From assembly GCA_903847285.1 (NCBI GenBank), contig CAINDH010000169.1, forward strand, positions 1-5,369: a stretch of 5,369 nucleotides of DNA, in the 5' to 3' direction. The notes beneath the pieces were generated by a model. That model made no database searches. It saw nothing but the letters and a program-made list of their open reading frames with translations, and was not told where the DNA came from. Shown piece by piece: positions 1-5,369 of the stretch; position 1 is the first letter of the stretch, and every line of letters starts with the position of its first letter. Origin of the DNA: an uncultured Verrucomicrobia subdivision 3 bacterium (GTDB taxonomy: Bacteria; Verrucomicrobiota; Verrucomicrobiae; Limisphaerales; UBA11358). The translations under genes and the position numbers were made by a program.

Positions 1-83
1 ATTTTCTGTTGCCGCATGGCAGCAATTTCATATCGTTCCTCAACACTTAATCGATGATATTTCACACGCCAAGTCTGTCGCAC
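1..83 (-). CDS. Possible IS30-family transposase, N-terminal fragment (runs off left edge)
   Basis: Only about 27 codons are visible. The minus-strand frame beginning at a GTG (81-83) reads VRQTWRVKYHRLSVEERYEI and then AAMRQQK before leaving the window. The piece LSVEERYEIAAM closely matches the start of the N-terminal helix-turn-helix of IS30-family transposases (pattern LS.EERY.I.AL). In that family the HTH binds the element's ends and a downstream DDE domain cuts and joins DNA; that domain would lie outside the window. The start is uncertain: TTG at 87-89 and GTG at 63-65 are in the same frame, and none has a clear ribosome binding site. The glycine usual after the first helix is a lysine here. 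The DNA is AT-rich (about 38% GC over 1-60), unlike the genes to the right, which fits imported sequence. A competing plus-strand frame is open from base 2 to a TGA at 92-94 and could instead be the tail of an integron cassette gene; I find it less protein-like. Confidence 0.42.
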   Translation of the reverse strand, partial: MRQTWRVKYHRLSVEERYEIAAMRQQK

Positions 84-103
84 TGCCAACTTGAATCCAA
101 GTG

Positions 104-202
104 GCCTAACAAGTCGCCGGAGCCAACCGCCGTTGGCGCTTTCAGTTCCGCTGTCGCGGTTCACGTCGCGAGTCGGCGGTGGCTCAGCTTTCTACGTTAG
201 GC
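104..202 (+). other. attC-like integron recombination site (imperfect palindrome)
   Basis: The segment opens with GCCTAAC (104-110), which fits the attC R'' consensus RYYYAAC, and closes with GTTAGGC (196-202), which fits R' GTTRRRY; the two are exact reverse complements. Inside, after short unpaired spacers, GAGCC (120-124) pairs with GGCTC (181-185) and CCGCCG (127-132) pairs with CGGCGG (174-179), leaving one unpaired A on the left arm (125 or 126). Such extrahelical bases mark attC sites, where the integrase recognises the folded bottom strand. The middle (133-173) holds a small hairpin, CCGC (148-151) with GCGG (156-159). The 5' TAACAA start matches the usual cassette orientation, so a cassette would lie to the left and the exchange point would be within GTT at 196-198. 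An alternative local hairpin, GCCAAC (122-127) with GTTGGC (132-137), is also possible. No integrase gene is visible. It could instead be a transposon end or a structured 3' end for the GH28 gene. Confidence 0.5.
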
Positions 203-230
203 CCAAGAATACCCCTTCACGCCCAGGCCA

Positions 231-1778
231 TCAGTGTTTGTCCAATGCCGGTGAGTTGCGGATGGTGAGGTCCGTCACCGTGTCCGCAATTACGGCGGCT
301 TGTATCCCGGCGGCGACTTGCGGTTTGAAGTTATCAATCTCCAATCCTTGAACATCCACGAAGAACGCGGCGGGGCGTTGGTCGGTCGTTTTGAAATTCA
401 CATGGATGTTGGCCAGTTCCAAATCTTTGACGTGGCGGGCGTAGATGCCGTAGGCGGGCAGCGTGCCGATCTTGCTGGGTTCAGGATAGCCTTTGCCAAG
501 TTCGGGGGGATTGATGGCCGCGTCATTCGCGGTGCCGCCGCCGTTGCTGGTGAGGCGGATGTTTTCCAACCGCACGCCTTCAATCGGCTGCTCGGGCAAA
601 CCCATGATCTGAATGCCACTCATCTTGCCCACGCCATCGGCGATGACGTTGGAGATCAAAATATTTTTCATGCGGCTGTTCGTCGCGAGTCCGGGCGTGC
701 GGTTGCGTTTGCCCGTGGTGAGATAAATCGCGTAGTCGCCCACGTTCATCATGGAGAGATTGTTGATGGTGATATTTTCTAAAATGCCGCCGTCCACCTC
801 TTCCAGCGCGAGGCCACGGCAATGGCGGAAGGTGCAGTTCGCCACGGTGCAATTGCGGAAACCGCCGCTGGATTCGGTGCCGAACTTGATGCGGCCCAAT
901 CCATTTTTCGCAGGCTTCAGCGTGCCATCGAGCAGCGTGCCTTCCAGAAAACCGGAGACCTGGCAGTTGACGATGGTGAGATTTTCCGTGATGCGCGTCT
1001 CGCCGAGAGCGTAGGTGCTCTTGGGACAGATGCCATCGTCCACCGGCGAATTCACACGGCAGTTGCTGACGATGGTGTTACGGCAGCAATCAATGTCCAT
1101 GCCGTCGCGATTGGTATCAATCGTCACGCCGTCAATCGTGAGGTTGTCGCAGCCGGTGACGAGAATGGCGAAGTGTCCGCCGTGAAAAATGGTGATATCG
1201 CGGATGACGACGTTGCGGCAGAGCTTGAGGGCGATGGATTTGTTGCCGATGCGGACAGGTGGATAGTTAGTCGCGTTTGGCACAGGGAAATGATTGTAGC
1301 CGCACATCTCGTCGAGGATTTTAGGATTATGTTCCAAGCCGCCGCCATTGATGGTGCCGTGGCCGCTGATGAAAACATTCGTCAGGTTTTCGCCCCAGAT
1401 CAGGCTGTTGTGAAAATAGCAATGCCCGCCATCCTGAAACGCGACGCCGGGAAACGGCTCGGTCTCGTCATAGGCTTTCATGGATTGCGGCGCGCCAAGA
1501 ATGGTCGCGCCCGCGTCAATGAGCAGATGGATGTTGCTCTGCAGATGGATTGAGCCGCTCAAATACGTTCCCGCCGTGAGGAGCACGGTGCCGCCGCCGG
1601 CTTTGGCTGCGGCGTTGATGGCTGCGTCGATGGCGGGGCTGTCGAGGTTTTTGCCATCGCCTACTGCGCCGAAGTCGCGGACGTTGTAAACATTCGGCTC
1701 GGGCTCGGCGGCGTGGAGTAAGCCAGCGGCACAGACTAGGATTGAAATTTTTCCGGCAAAGTTGATAAAGGTTTTCAT
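231..1778 (-). CDS. Secreted glycoside hydrolase family 28 (polygalacturonase/rhamnogalacturonidase-like)
   Basis: This 515-residue protein is probably exported and hydrolyses galacturonic-acid linkages in pectin or rhamnogalacturonan. Residues 1 to about 23 form a signal peptide (KTFINFAGK, then a hydrophobic core, then a likely cut after HAA). Residues 31-95 match the opening of pectin-degrading beta-helix proteins (VRDFGAVGDGK, then AGGGTVLLTAGTYLSGSI). The rest is a right-handed beta-helix with repeated N-[IL]-[TV]-I strands. Expected catalytic positions are D225 in NRDGMDID and the pair D247-D248 in VDDGICPKS. The usual GHG site is replaced by GRIKFGTESSGG (295-306), a pattern I recall from a bacterial GH28 subgroup. 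I chose the ATG at 1776-1778 because it starts the signal peptide; an in-frame TTG at 1821-1823 would put 15 polar residues in front of it. There is no clear Shine-Dalgarno. The gene is divergent from the SRP RNA and its stop lies 28 bp from the attC-like site. The exact substrate cannot be told from the sequence. Confidence 0.88.
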   Translation of the reverse strand: MKTFINFAGKISILVCAAGLLHAAEPEPNVYNVRDFGAVGDGKNLDSPAIDAAINAAAKAGGGTVLLTAGTYLSGSIHLQSNIHLLIDAGATILGAPQSMKAYDETEPFPGVAFQDGGHCYFHNSLIWGENLTNVFISGHGTINGGGLEHNPKILDEMCGYNHFPVPNATNYPPVRIGNKSIALKLCRNVVIRDITIFHGGHFAILVTGCDNLTIDGVTIDTNRDGMDIDCCRNTIVSNCRVNSPVDDGICPKSTYALGETRITENLTIVNCQVSGFLEGTLLDGTLKPAKNGLGRIKFGTESSGGFRNCTVANCTFRHCRGLALEEVDGGILENITINNLSMMNVGDYAIYLTTGKRNRTPGLATNSRMKNILISNVIADGVGKMSGIQIMGLPEQPIEGVRLENIRLTSNGGGTANDAAINPPELGKGYPEPSKIGTLPAYGIYARHVKDLELANIHVNFKTTDQRPAAFFVDVQGLEIDNFKPQVAAGIQAAVIADTVTDLTIRNSPALDKH

Positions 1779-1856
1779 GGGTTGCGAAACAATGACGCAA
1801 GCAGACCATGGCTGGCCACACAAAAAACTGATGATGCGGGAGACTGGTGCTTTGGC

Positions 1857-1885
1857 TCGACATTCAAGGTGGGGTGCGGCAAATT
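1857..1885 (+). promoter_or_regulatory. Putative sigma70-type promoter of the SRP RNA
   Basis: TCGACA (1857-1862) matches the -35 consensus TTGACA at five of six positions. After a 17-bp spacer, CAAATT (1880-1885) matches the -10 consensus TATAAT at only three of six. The predicted transcription start, about 7 bases downstream, falls at 1892-1893, exactly where the closing stem of the SRP RNA begins. The agreement in position is the main support; the -10 box is weak. The 114 bp between the GH28 start and the RNA must also hold the GH28 promoter, which I could not identify. Confidence 0.35.
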
Positions 1886-1892
1886 TTCCCGC

Positions 1893-1984
1893 GTCAGGGC
1901 CTGTGGAGTGTGGACTTACGAACCCCGCCAGGGCCGGAAGGCAGCAACGGTAGTTTGCTTTGCAATTGCCGCAGTCACCCTGAC
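1893..1984 (+). ncRNA. ffs: Signal recognition particle RNA, small bacterial type (4.5S RNA)
   Basis: This RNA binds Ffh and guides ribosomes making membrane and secreted proteins to the FtsY receptor. The diagnostic helix 8 lies at about 1924-1950: CCGCCAGG, the CC-GGAA-GG capped tetraloop (GGAA at 1936-1939), then the asymmetric-loop bases AGCA on the 3' side. The ends pair as GTCAGGG (1893-1899) with CCCTGAC (1978-1984), and a second stem forms between TGTGG (1901-1905) and CCGCA (1969-1973, one G-U pair). At about 92 nt it is the short form without an Alu domain. Next to the tetraloop the common U-A pair is G-C (1933 with 1942), a compensated change that preserves the stem. It lies 53 bp before dnaX on the same strand, a known neighbourhood for this RNA gene. 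The exact ends are inferred from the stem. No strong terminator follows, only a loose T-rich tract, so read-through into dnaX is possible. Confidence 0.93.
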
Positions 1985-2037
1985 ACCTTCTTCAATTTTT
2001 AATTTCGCATTTTAAATTTTTGATTCACACTTCCGAC

Positions 2038-3822
2038 GTGTCCTATCAAGTCATTGCCCGCAAATACCGCCCGCAGCGTTTCGCCGATGTCGTCGGACAG
2101 GAGCACGTCACGCAGACGCTGGCCAATGCCATCGCCCAGAAGCGGATCGCCCACGCATATCTTTTTTGCGGGCCGCGCGGCACGGGCAAGACCACCATCG
2201 CGCGTATTTTCGCTAAGGCGCTGAACTGCACCGGCGGACCCAAGGTGGATTTTGATGACAATGATTCGCGCGTGCAGGAAATCACCGAAGGCCGGGCCCT
2301 GGACGTTCTGGAAATCGACGGCGCTAGCAACAACGGCGTAGAACAAGTCCGCGAACTCCGCGAAACCTGCAAATACGCGCCCGCCAACTCGCCTTACAAA
2401 ATCTACATCATTGACGAAGTTCACATGCTTTCGACAGCCGCCTTCAACGCGCTGCTGAAAACGCTGGAAGAGCCGCCCGCCCATGTGAAATTCATGTTCG
2501 CGACGACGGATCCAGAAAAAGTTCTCCCCACGATCCTCTCGCGCTGCCAGCGATTTGACCTACGCCGTATTCCCACCAAGCTCATCACGCAGCACCTCGC
2601 GGAAATCGCCGGCAAAGAAAAAGTCACGATTGATGCCGCCGCGCTCCACGCCATTGCGCGCGGCGCCGACGGCGGGATGCGCGATGCCGAATCCACGCTC
2701 GATCAGCTCATTAGTTTTTGCGGCGACAAAATCGAGGAGCCGGATGTGCTTTCGATGTTCGGCCTTGCCGCGCAGGGACAGATTTTGAAATTGAGCCGCG
2801 CCATTCTCGCCGGCGAAATTTCCACTGCGCTCGCGCAGCTCGATGAACTCGCGCGCGGCGGGAAAGACCTGGGCCGCTTACTCGGCGATTTGCTGAACCA
2901 TTTTCGCAACCTGCTGATTTACCAAGTCTCCAAAGGAGACCTGAATTTGCTCGAAGTTTCCGAAGCGGAAATCGCCGCGCTCAAGGAACAAGTCGGCCTC
3001 GCCAGCACGGATGCCTTCACGCGCGTGCTCGAAACGCTCGCCGATGCGGAACTCCGCCTGCGCGATGCCGCGTCCAAAAAAATCCTCATTGAAGTCACCC
3101 TGCTCCGCGCCATCGAAGCACGTAACGCACTGTCGCTGGATGCCGTGTTGAAACAATTGAACCAATTACGCGCCGTTACTGGGACGAGCGTCTCGCCGGT
3201 TCAGTCTTCCACGCCCGCCAAACCCACGCAGCCCCCTGCTCCGCCCGCCAATTTTTCACAGCGCGAAACCGCCACACCGGCACCTGCGCCAAAACCCGCT
3301 GCACCAGCGGTTCAGCACGCTCCAGTTTTAGCTGCTGCGCCCGACGATCTCGCTGGACTGTGGGCAAACTTGATTGAGGCTGTCGGCAAGGTCAGCCCGT
3401 TCACACGCGGCTACCTGATTGATGCCCATCCCGTGTCGTTTGAGAAAGATGTTTTGGTCATCGGCTACGACCCGGAATTTGCCGACCACCTCGGCCTGGT
3501 GGACAACTCACGCAATCACACGTTGCTTTCGACCAAGCTCGCCGAGCTCGGCCACCACGGCGCGATGATCAAATTTATCAAAGCTGAAGCGCCCGCTGGC
3601 TGGGAACGCAAAGCCGTCGCCGCCACACCGTCGCCGGCACCCGTGAGCGCCAAACCGGCAACGTCAACATCGCCTGCGAAACCAGCCGTCGCCGCAACCG
3701 CCGCACCGGCTGAAAAGAAAACCGCACCCGTCGCGTTTAACAAAGACGAATTCAAGAACGACCCGCTCATCCAAAAGGCACTGGAAATTTTCAAGGGCAC
3801 AATCGTGGAAGTGCGTGCCTGA
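2038..3822 (+). CDS. dnaX: DNA polymerase III subunit gamma/tau (clamp loader ATPase)
   Basis: DnaX is the motor of the clamp loader that places the beta sliding clamp on DNA; its long tau form also links polymerase cores to the helicase. Numbering from GTG 2038 (594 residues): SYQVIARKYRPQRFADVVGQ is the standard start; Walker A GPRGTGKT is at 45-52, Walker B IDEVHM around 125-130, sensor 1 ATT at 155-157, the arginine finger in SRC (168-170) and the sensor 2 region GGMRD (212-216). Domain III runs to about 375. A Pro/Ala/Thr-rich linker (about 384-434) leads to a folded tau-type C-terminal domain (about 435-519), a second Ala/Pro-rich linker (520-566) and a conserved-looking tail ending DPLIQKALEIFKGTIVEVRA. 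I preferred GTG 2038 over the in-frame TTG 2020 because family members begin MSYQV. No Shine-Dalgarno is visible; the leader is AT-rich. Oddity: of the four zinc-binding cysteines only C64 remains, with D73, D76 and V79 at the other positions. ybaB follows after 38 bp, probably in one operon. Confidence 0.96.
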   Translation: MSYQVIARKYRPQRFADVVGQEHVTQTLANAIAQKRIAHAYLFCGPRGTGKTTIARIFAKALNCTGGPKVDFDDNDSRVQEITEGRALDVLEIDGASNNGVEQVRELRETCKYAPANSPYKIYIIDEVHMLSTAAFNALLKTLEEPPAHVKFMFATTDPEKVLPTILSRCQRFDLRRIPTKLITQHLAEIAGKEKVTIDAAALHAIARGADGGMRDAESTLDQLISFCGDKIEEPDVLSMFGLAAQGQILKLSRAILAGEISTALAQLDELARGGKDLGRLLGDLLNHFRNLLIYQVSKGDLNLLEVSEAEIAALKEQVGLASTDAFTRVLETLADAELRLRDAASKKILIEVTLLRAIEARNALSLDAVLKQLNQLRAVTGTSVSPVQSSTPAKPTQPPAPPANFSQRETATPAPAPKPAAPAVQHAPVLAAAPDDLAGLWANLIEAVGKVSPFTRGYLIDAHPVSFEKDVLVIGYDPEFADHLGLVDNSRNHTLLSTKLAELGHHGAMIKFIKAEAPAGWERKAVAATPSPAPVSAKPATSTSPAKPAVAATAAPAEKKTAPVAFNKDEFKNDPLIQKALEIFKGTIVEVRA

Positions 3823-3860
3823 TCGCCAACTAAAAACTCAAAACTAAACACTCTAATAAC

Positions 3861-4169
3861 ATGTCCCTCGGAAAACTCATGAAACAGGCTGCGAAGATGC
3901 AGCAACAGATGGAACAGATTCAAGCCAGCCTAGCCACCCGCACGGTCGAGGCGACCAGCGGCGGCGGCGCGGTGAAGGTCGTCGCTAAGTGCGATGGCTT
4001 GCTCGCATCCATCAAGATTGAACCGGCGGCGTTGAATCCTTCCGATGCGCAACTGGTCGAGGACATGATTCTCACCGCTGCGAATCAGGCGCTCGCACAA
4101 GCCAAAGAAATCTCCAATGCTGAAATGGGCAAAGCCACTGCGGGATTTGATCTGCCGGGATTGATGTGA
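3861..4169 (+). CDS. ybaB: YbaB/EbfC family nucleoid-associated DNA-binding protein
   Basis: This small dimeric protein binds DNA and belongs to the nucleoid-associated YbaB/EbfC family; its cellular role is only partly understood, and the gene's usual place beside dnaX and recR has suggested links to replication and repair. The 102-residue length is typical. Residues 1-25 form a Lys/Gln/Met-rich helix (LMKQAAKMQQQMEQIQ), residues 28-53 a beta region with the family's GGGAVKVVAKCDGLLASIKI pattern, then a second long helix (about 62-90) and the short end DLPGLM. The ATG at 3861 is the only sensible start. It sits 38 bp after dnaX, in an A-rich leader without a Shine-Dalgarno sequence, so it is probably co-transcribed with dnaX. 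The last base of its stop codon is the first base of the inverted repeat that follows. Confidence 0.95.
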   Translation: MSLGKLMKQAAKMQQQMEQIQASLATRTVEATSGGGAVKVVAKCDGLLASIKIEPAALNPSDAQLVEDMILTAANQALAQAKEISNAEMGKATAGFDLPGLM

Positions 4170-4278
4170 ACGGAGCGCGGGCCTACGACCCGCCGCAATT
4201 CTAATGGGGAGGATGTAAAAATTTCTGACGCGTGCTTGTCCGGTGAAACTGCTGCGGGTCACAGACCCGCTCTCCGTT
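4169..4278. repeat. Long imperfect inverted repeat between converging genes (possible bidirectional terminator)
   Basis: The arms are 4169-4193 and 4254-4278; the left arm and the reverse complement of the right arm agree at 21 of 25 bases, starting AACGGAG and ending GACCCGC. Weaker similarity continues about 14 bases inward (8 of 14). Each arm also folds on itself: in the right arm GCGGGTC (4254-4260) and GACCCGC (4264-4270) form a perfect 7-bp stem with a 3-base loop ACA, and the left arm does the same with one mismatch (4177-4193). The element can therefore form either one long hairpin or two short ones. It covers the whole gap between the ybaB stop and the M48 stop. A terminator acting on both converging transcripts, or a dispersed REP/MITE-like element, would explain it. 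The short T run at 4277-4280 on the plus strand suits termination of ybaB. Confidence 0.6.
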
Positions 4279-5369
4279 TTAATTCAACTCAACGAACGGC
4301 GGCATCGGGCAGTCCAGCGTGTCGGCCACCGCGCGAAGCAATTCCGCCTCGCCCTCCTGCAACACACCATCCGCTCCAGCCACCCGCGCACAAGCTTCGA
4401 GCAAATTCTTTTTGATGATGGGCACGGCCAGCGTCAGGCGATCCAAGGCGGCACTGACTTGTCCCACCCCGCATTCATCAGCTGATAGGAGCAGTAAACC
4501 AGAGTCGCCCGGAGCGCGGAGAAACGGTGCGCCGCTGGCAAACGCCCGCTGGATTTCCCCACCATCTTCACTACCCACATTCGCCAGCGCAGACAAGATC
4601 ACCGCGCAATCCGGCACCAGCGGCTTGAGCGTATAAAATTGCACTGCGGCATTCCGCGCCGCACCAAACTTAGGAGCGAGATGCCGCGTCACAATTTTTT
4701 GCAGGACGAATTCGAATAGTTCCACCTGCTCGTCGCTGTTGATAAGCCAGTCGAGCGCTTGCGAGAATTCTTTGAACTGTTCTGCGTCCAGTTGGCGCAG
4801 ACCGCCGATAGCGAGGTTCACCAGGGGCAGGCGCGCGCGCATGACCGCTTGTGAAACTTCCGGGAATAGCGCGATGGTTTTTTCCGCGACGGCTTGGGAC
4901 ACACGTTCCGACAGACCAGCAACCTGCGCTGCGCGTTGTGTTTCATCATCGCTCAACAACAGTGCGTAGATCAAAGCGGTTGCATCGAGCGGTTCGCGCG
5001 ACGCAGCCTTCAAATTTTCCGAGAAAGACTCGCGCATCTGCTGGGCGTATTTCAGATGCAGCGGCGTAGGGTTGCCGAGATTCGGCATGACAGAATTGGA
5101 CTGGATGACCGGCGGCACAGCACCGCCAGCGCCAACGAGAATGGCGGCGAGCTTCGGGTCAAAAAGTGGCGGCGATGACTTGGGTTTGGCGCGTTCAAAA
5201 AGCTGCTCCACGCGCTCGTCCGGGACGCTTTTGAAATTACCGTCCCAGTTCGGATCAATGGCTTTGATGCGTTCCTCGAGTGGTGGGTGCGTGGCCAGCG
5301 CGTCCATGAAAGAGGTCGTCAGCGCGTTGCCAAAAAATAAGTGGCTCGCATCGGAGGCGTTGGGCGAAG
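4279..5369 (-). CDS. M48-family (Ste24p/HtpX-like) metallopeptidase, C-terminal part; N-terminus beyond right edge
   Basis: The frame is open to the right edge, giving 362 visible residues. The first stretch, SPNASDASHLFFGNAL, and the following THPPLEERIKAIDPNWDG (from visible residue 26) form the block that ends the M48 catalytic domain, where the His-Pro-Pro-Leu-xx-Arg-Ile motif is typical. The membrane segments and the HExxH zinc site should lie upstream, outside the window. M48 proteases of this kind sit in the inner membrane and cut damaged or misfolded membrane proteins; that role is inferred. The ATG at 5305-5307 is internal and not the start, because the conserved block continues before it. 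After the motif comes an unusually long tail of about 325 residues: a small hydrophobic Gly/Ala patch (LAAILVGAGGAVPPV), then mostly helices, ending in a TerB-like stretch (ARVAGADGVLQEGEAELLRA and DCPMPP). The gene converges on ybaB across the inverted repeat, in the place where recR is often found. Confidence 0.82.
   Translation of the reverse strand, partial: SPNASDASHLFFGNALTTSFMDALATHPPLEERIKAIDPNWDGNFKSVPDERVEQLFERAKPKSSPPLFDPKLAAILVGAGGAVPPVIQSNSVMPNLGNPTPLHLKYAQQMRESFSENLKAASREPLDATALIYALLLSDDETQRAAQVAGLSERVSQAVAEKTIALFPEVSQAVMRARLPLVNLAIGGLRQLDAEQFKEFSQALDWLINSDEQVELFEFVLQKIVTRHLAPKFGAARNAAVQFYTLKPLVPDCAVILSALANVGSEDGGEIQRAFASGAPFLRAPGDSGLLLLSADECGVGQVSAALDRLTLAVPIIKKNLLEACARVAGADGVLQEGEAELLRAVADTLDCPMPPFVELN

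Noticed and set aside
2..94. Plus-strand open frame ending at TGA 92-94, just before the attC-like site, as the tail of a cassette gene
   Set aside because: Its position suits a cassette gene, but only about 30 codons are visible with no recognisable motif, while the opposite strand gives a match to the IS30 N-terminal pattern. Kept as an alternative, not as a feature.
822..1553. Long plus-strand open frame antisense to the GH28 gene
   Set aside because: It lies wholly opposite a clearly recognised gene and its Ala/Asp/Val-rich translation has no domain pattern. High GC content readily produces such shadow frames.
1779..1823. TTG at 1821-1823 as the start of the GH28 gene
   Set aside because: It would place 15 residues ahead of a well-formed signal peptide that begins at the ATG 1776-1778.
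1980..2017. A dedicated dnaX promoter: CTGACA (1980-1985) with TTAAAT (2012-2017)
   Set aside because: The spacing of 26 bp is too long for a sigma70 promoter and the -35 candidate overlaps the closing stem of the SRP RNA.
3076..3082. Run of seven A in dnaX as a programmed frameshift site for the gamma subunit
   Set aside because: The reading frame is AAA AAA A.., not A AAA AAG, so a -1 slip would give a poor CAA pairing. It also lies inside domain III, too early for a useful gamma form. The other A-rich spot (3712-3721) does not fit the X XXY YYZ pattern either.
5305..5307. ATG as the true start of the M48 gene
   Set aside because: The frame continues upstream to the window edge with SPNASDASHLFFGNAL, which is part of the conserved M48 block, so the methionine is internal.

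Overview
The window looks like chromosomal DNA from a GC-rich, Gram-negative-type bacterium. I suspect Verrucomicrobiota or a relative, because the DnaX, GH28 and M48 proteins read like proteins from that group and no gene has a clear Shine-Dalgarno sequence. This is a recollection-based inference, not a database result.

Layout. At 1-103 the DNA is visibly more AT-rich than the rest. It holds the first codons, on the minus strand, of what looks like an IS30-type transposase running off the left edge. At 104-202 is a 99-bp imperfect palindrome with the geometry of an integron attC site. At 231-1778 (minus) is a secreted glycoside hydrolase family 28 protein for pectin or rhamnogalacturonan breakdown. 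About 1893-1984 (plus) is a small bacterial signal recognition particle RNA (4.5S RNA), with a plausible promoter just ahead of it. It is followed by dnaX (2038-3822, plus), the tau subunit of the DNA polymerase III clamp loader, and ybaB (3861-4169, plus), a nucleoid-associated protein. From 4279 to the right edge (minus) is the C-terminal part of an M48-type metallopeptidase whose N-terminus, with the zinc site, lies outside the window. The 109-bp gap between the converging ybaB and M48 genes is almost filled by an inverted repeat whose arms touch the two stop codons.

How they fit together. SRP RNA, dnaX and ybaB form the housekeeping core, an order known from many bacteria where recR usually comes next. 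Here recR is missing from that place and the M48 gene converges instead. The GH28 gene is divergent from this core and functionally unrelated (carbohydrate use). The left end is the accessory part: mobile-element sequence next to an attC-like site.

Most worth a second look: the attC-like palindrome beside a possible IS30 element, the DnaX zinc module that has lost three of its four cysteines without any change in length, and the inverted repeat filling the ybaB/M48 gap. I see no CRISPR array, tRNA or clear novel defence system.
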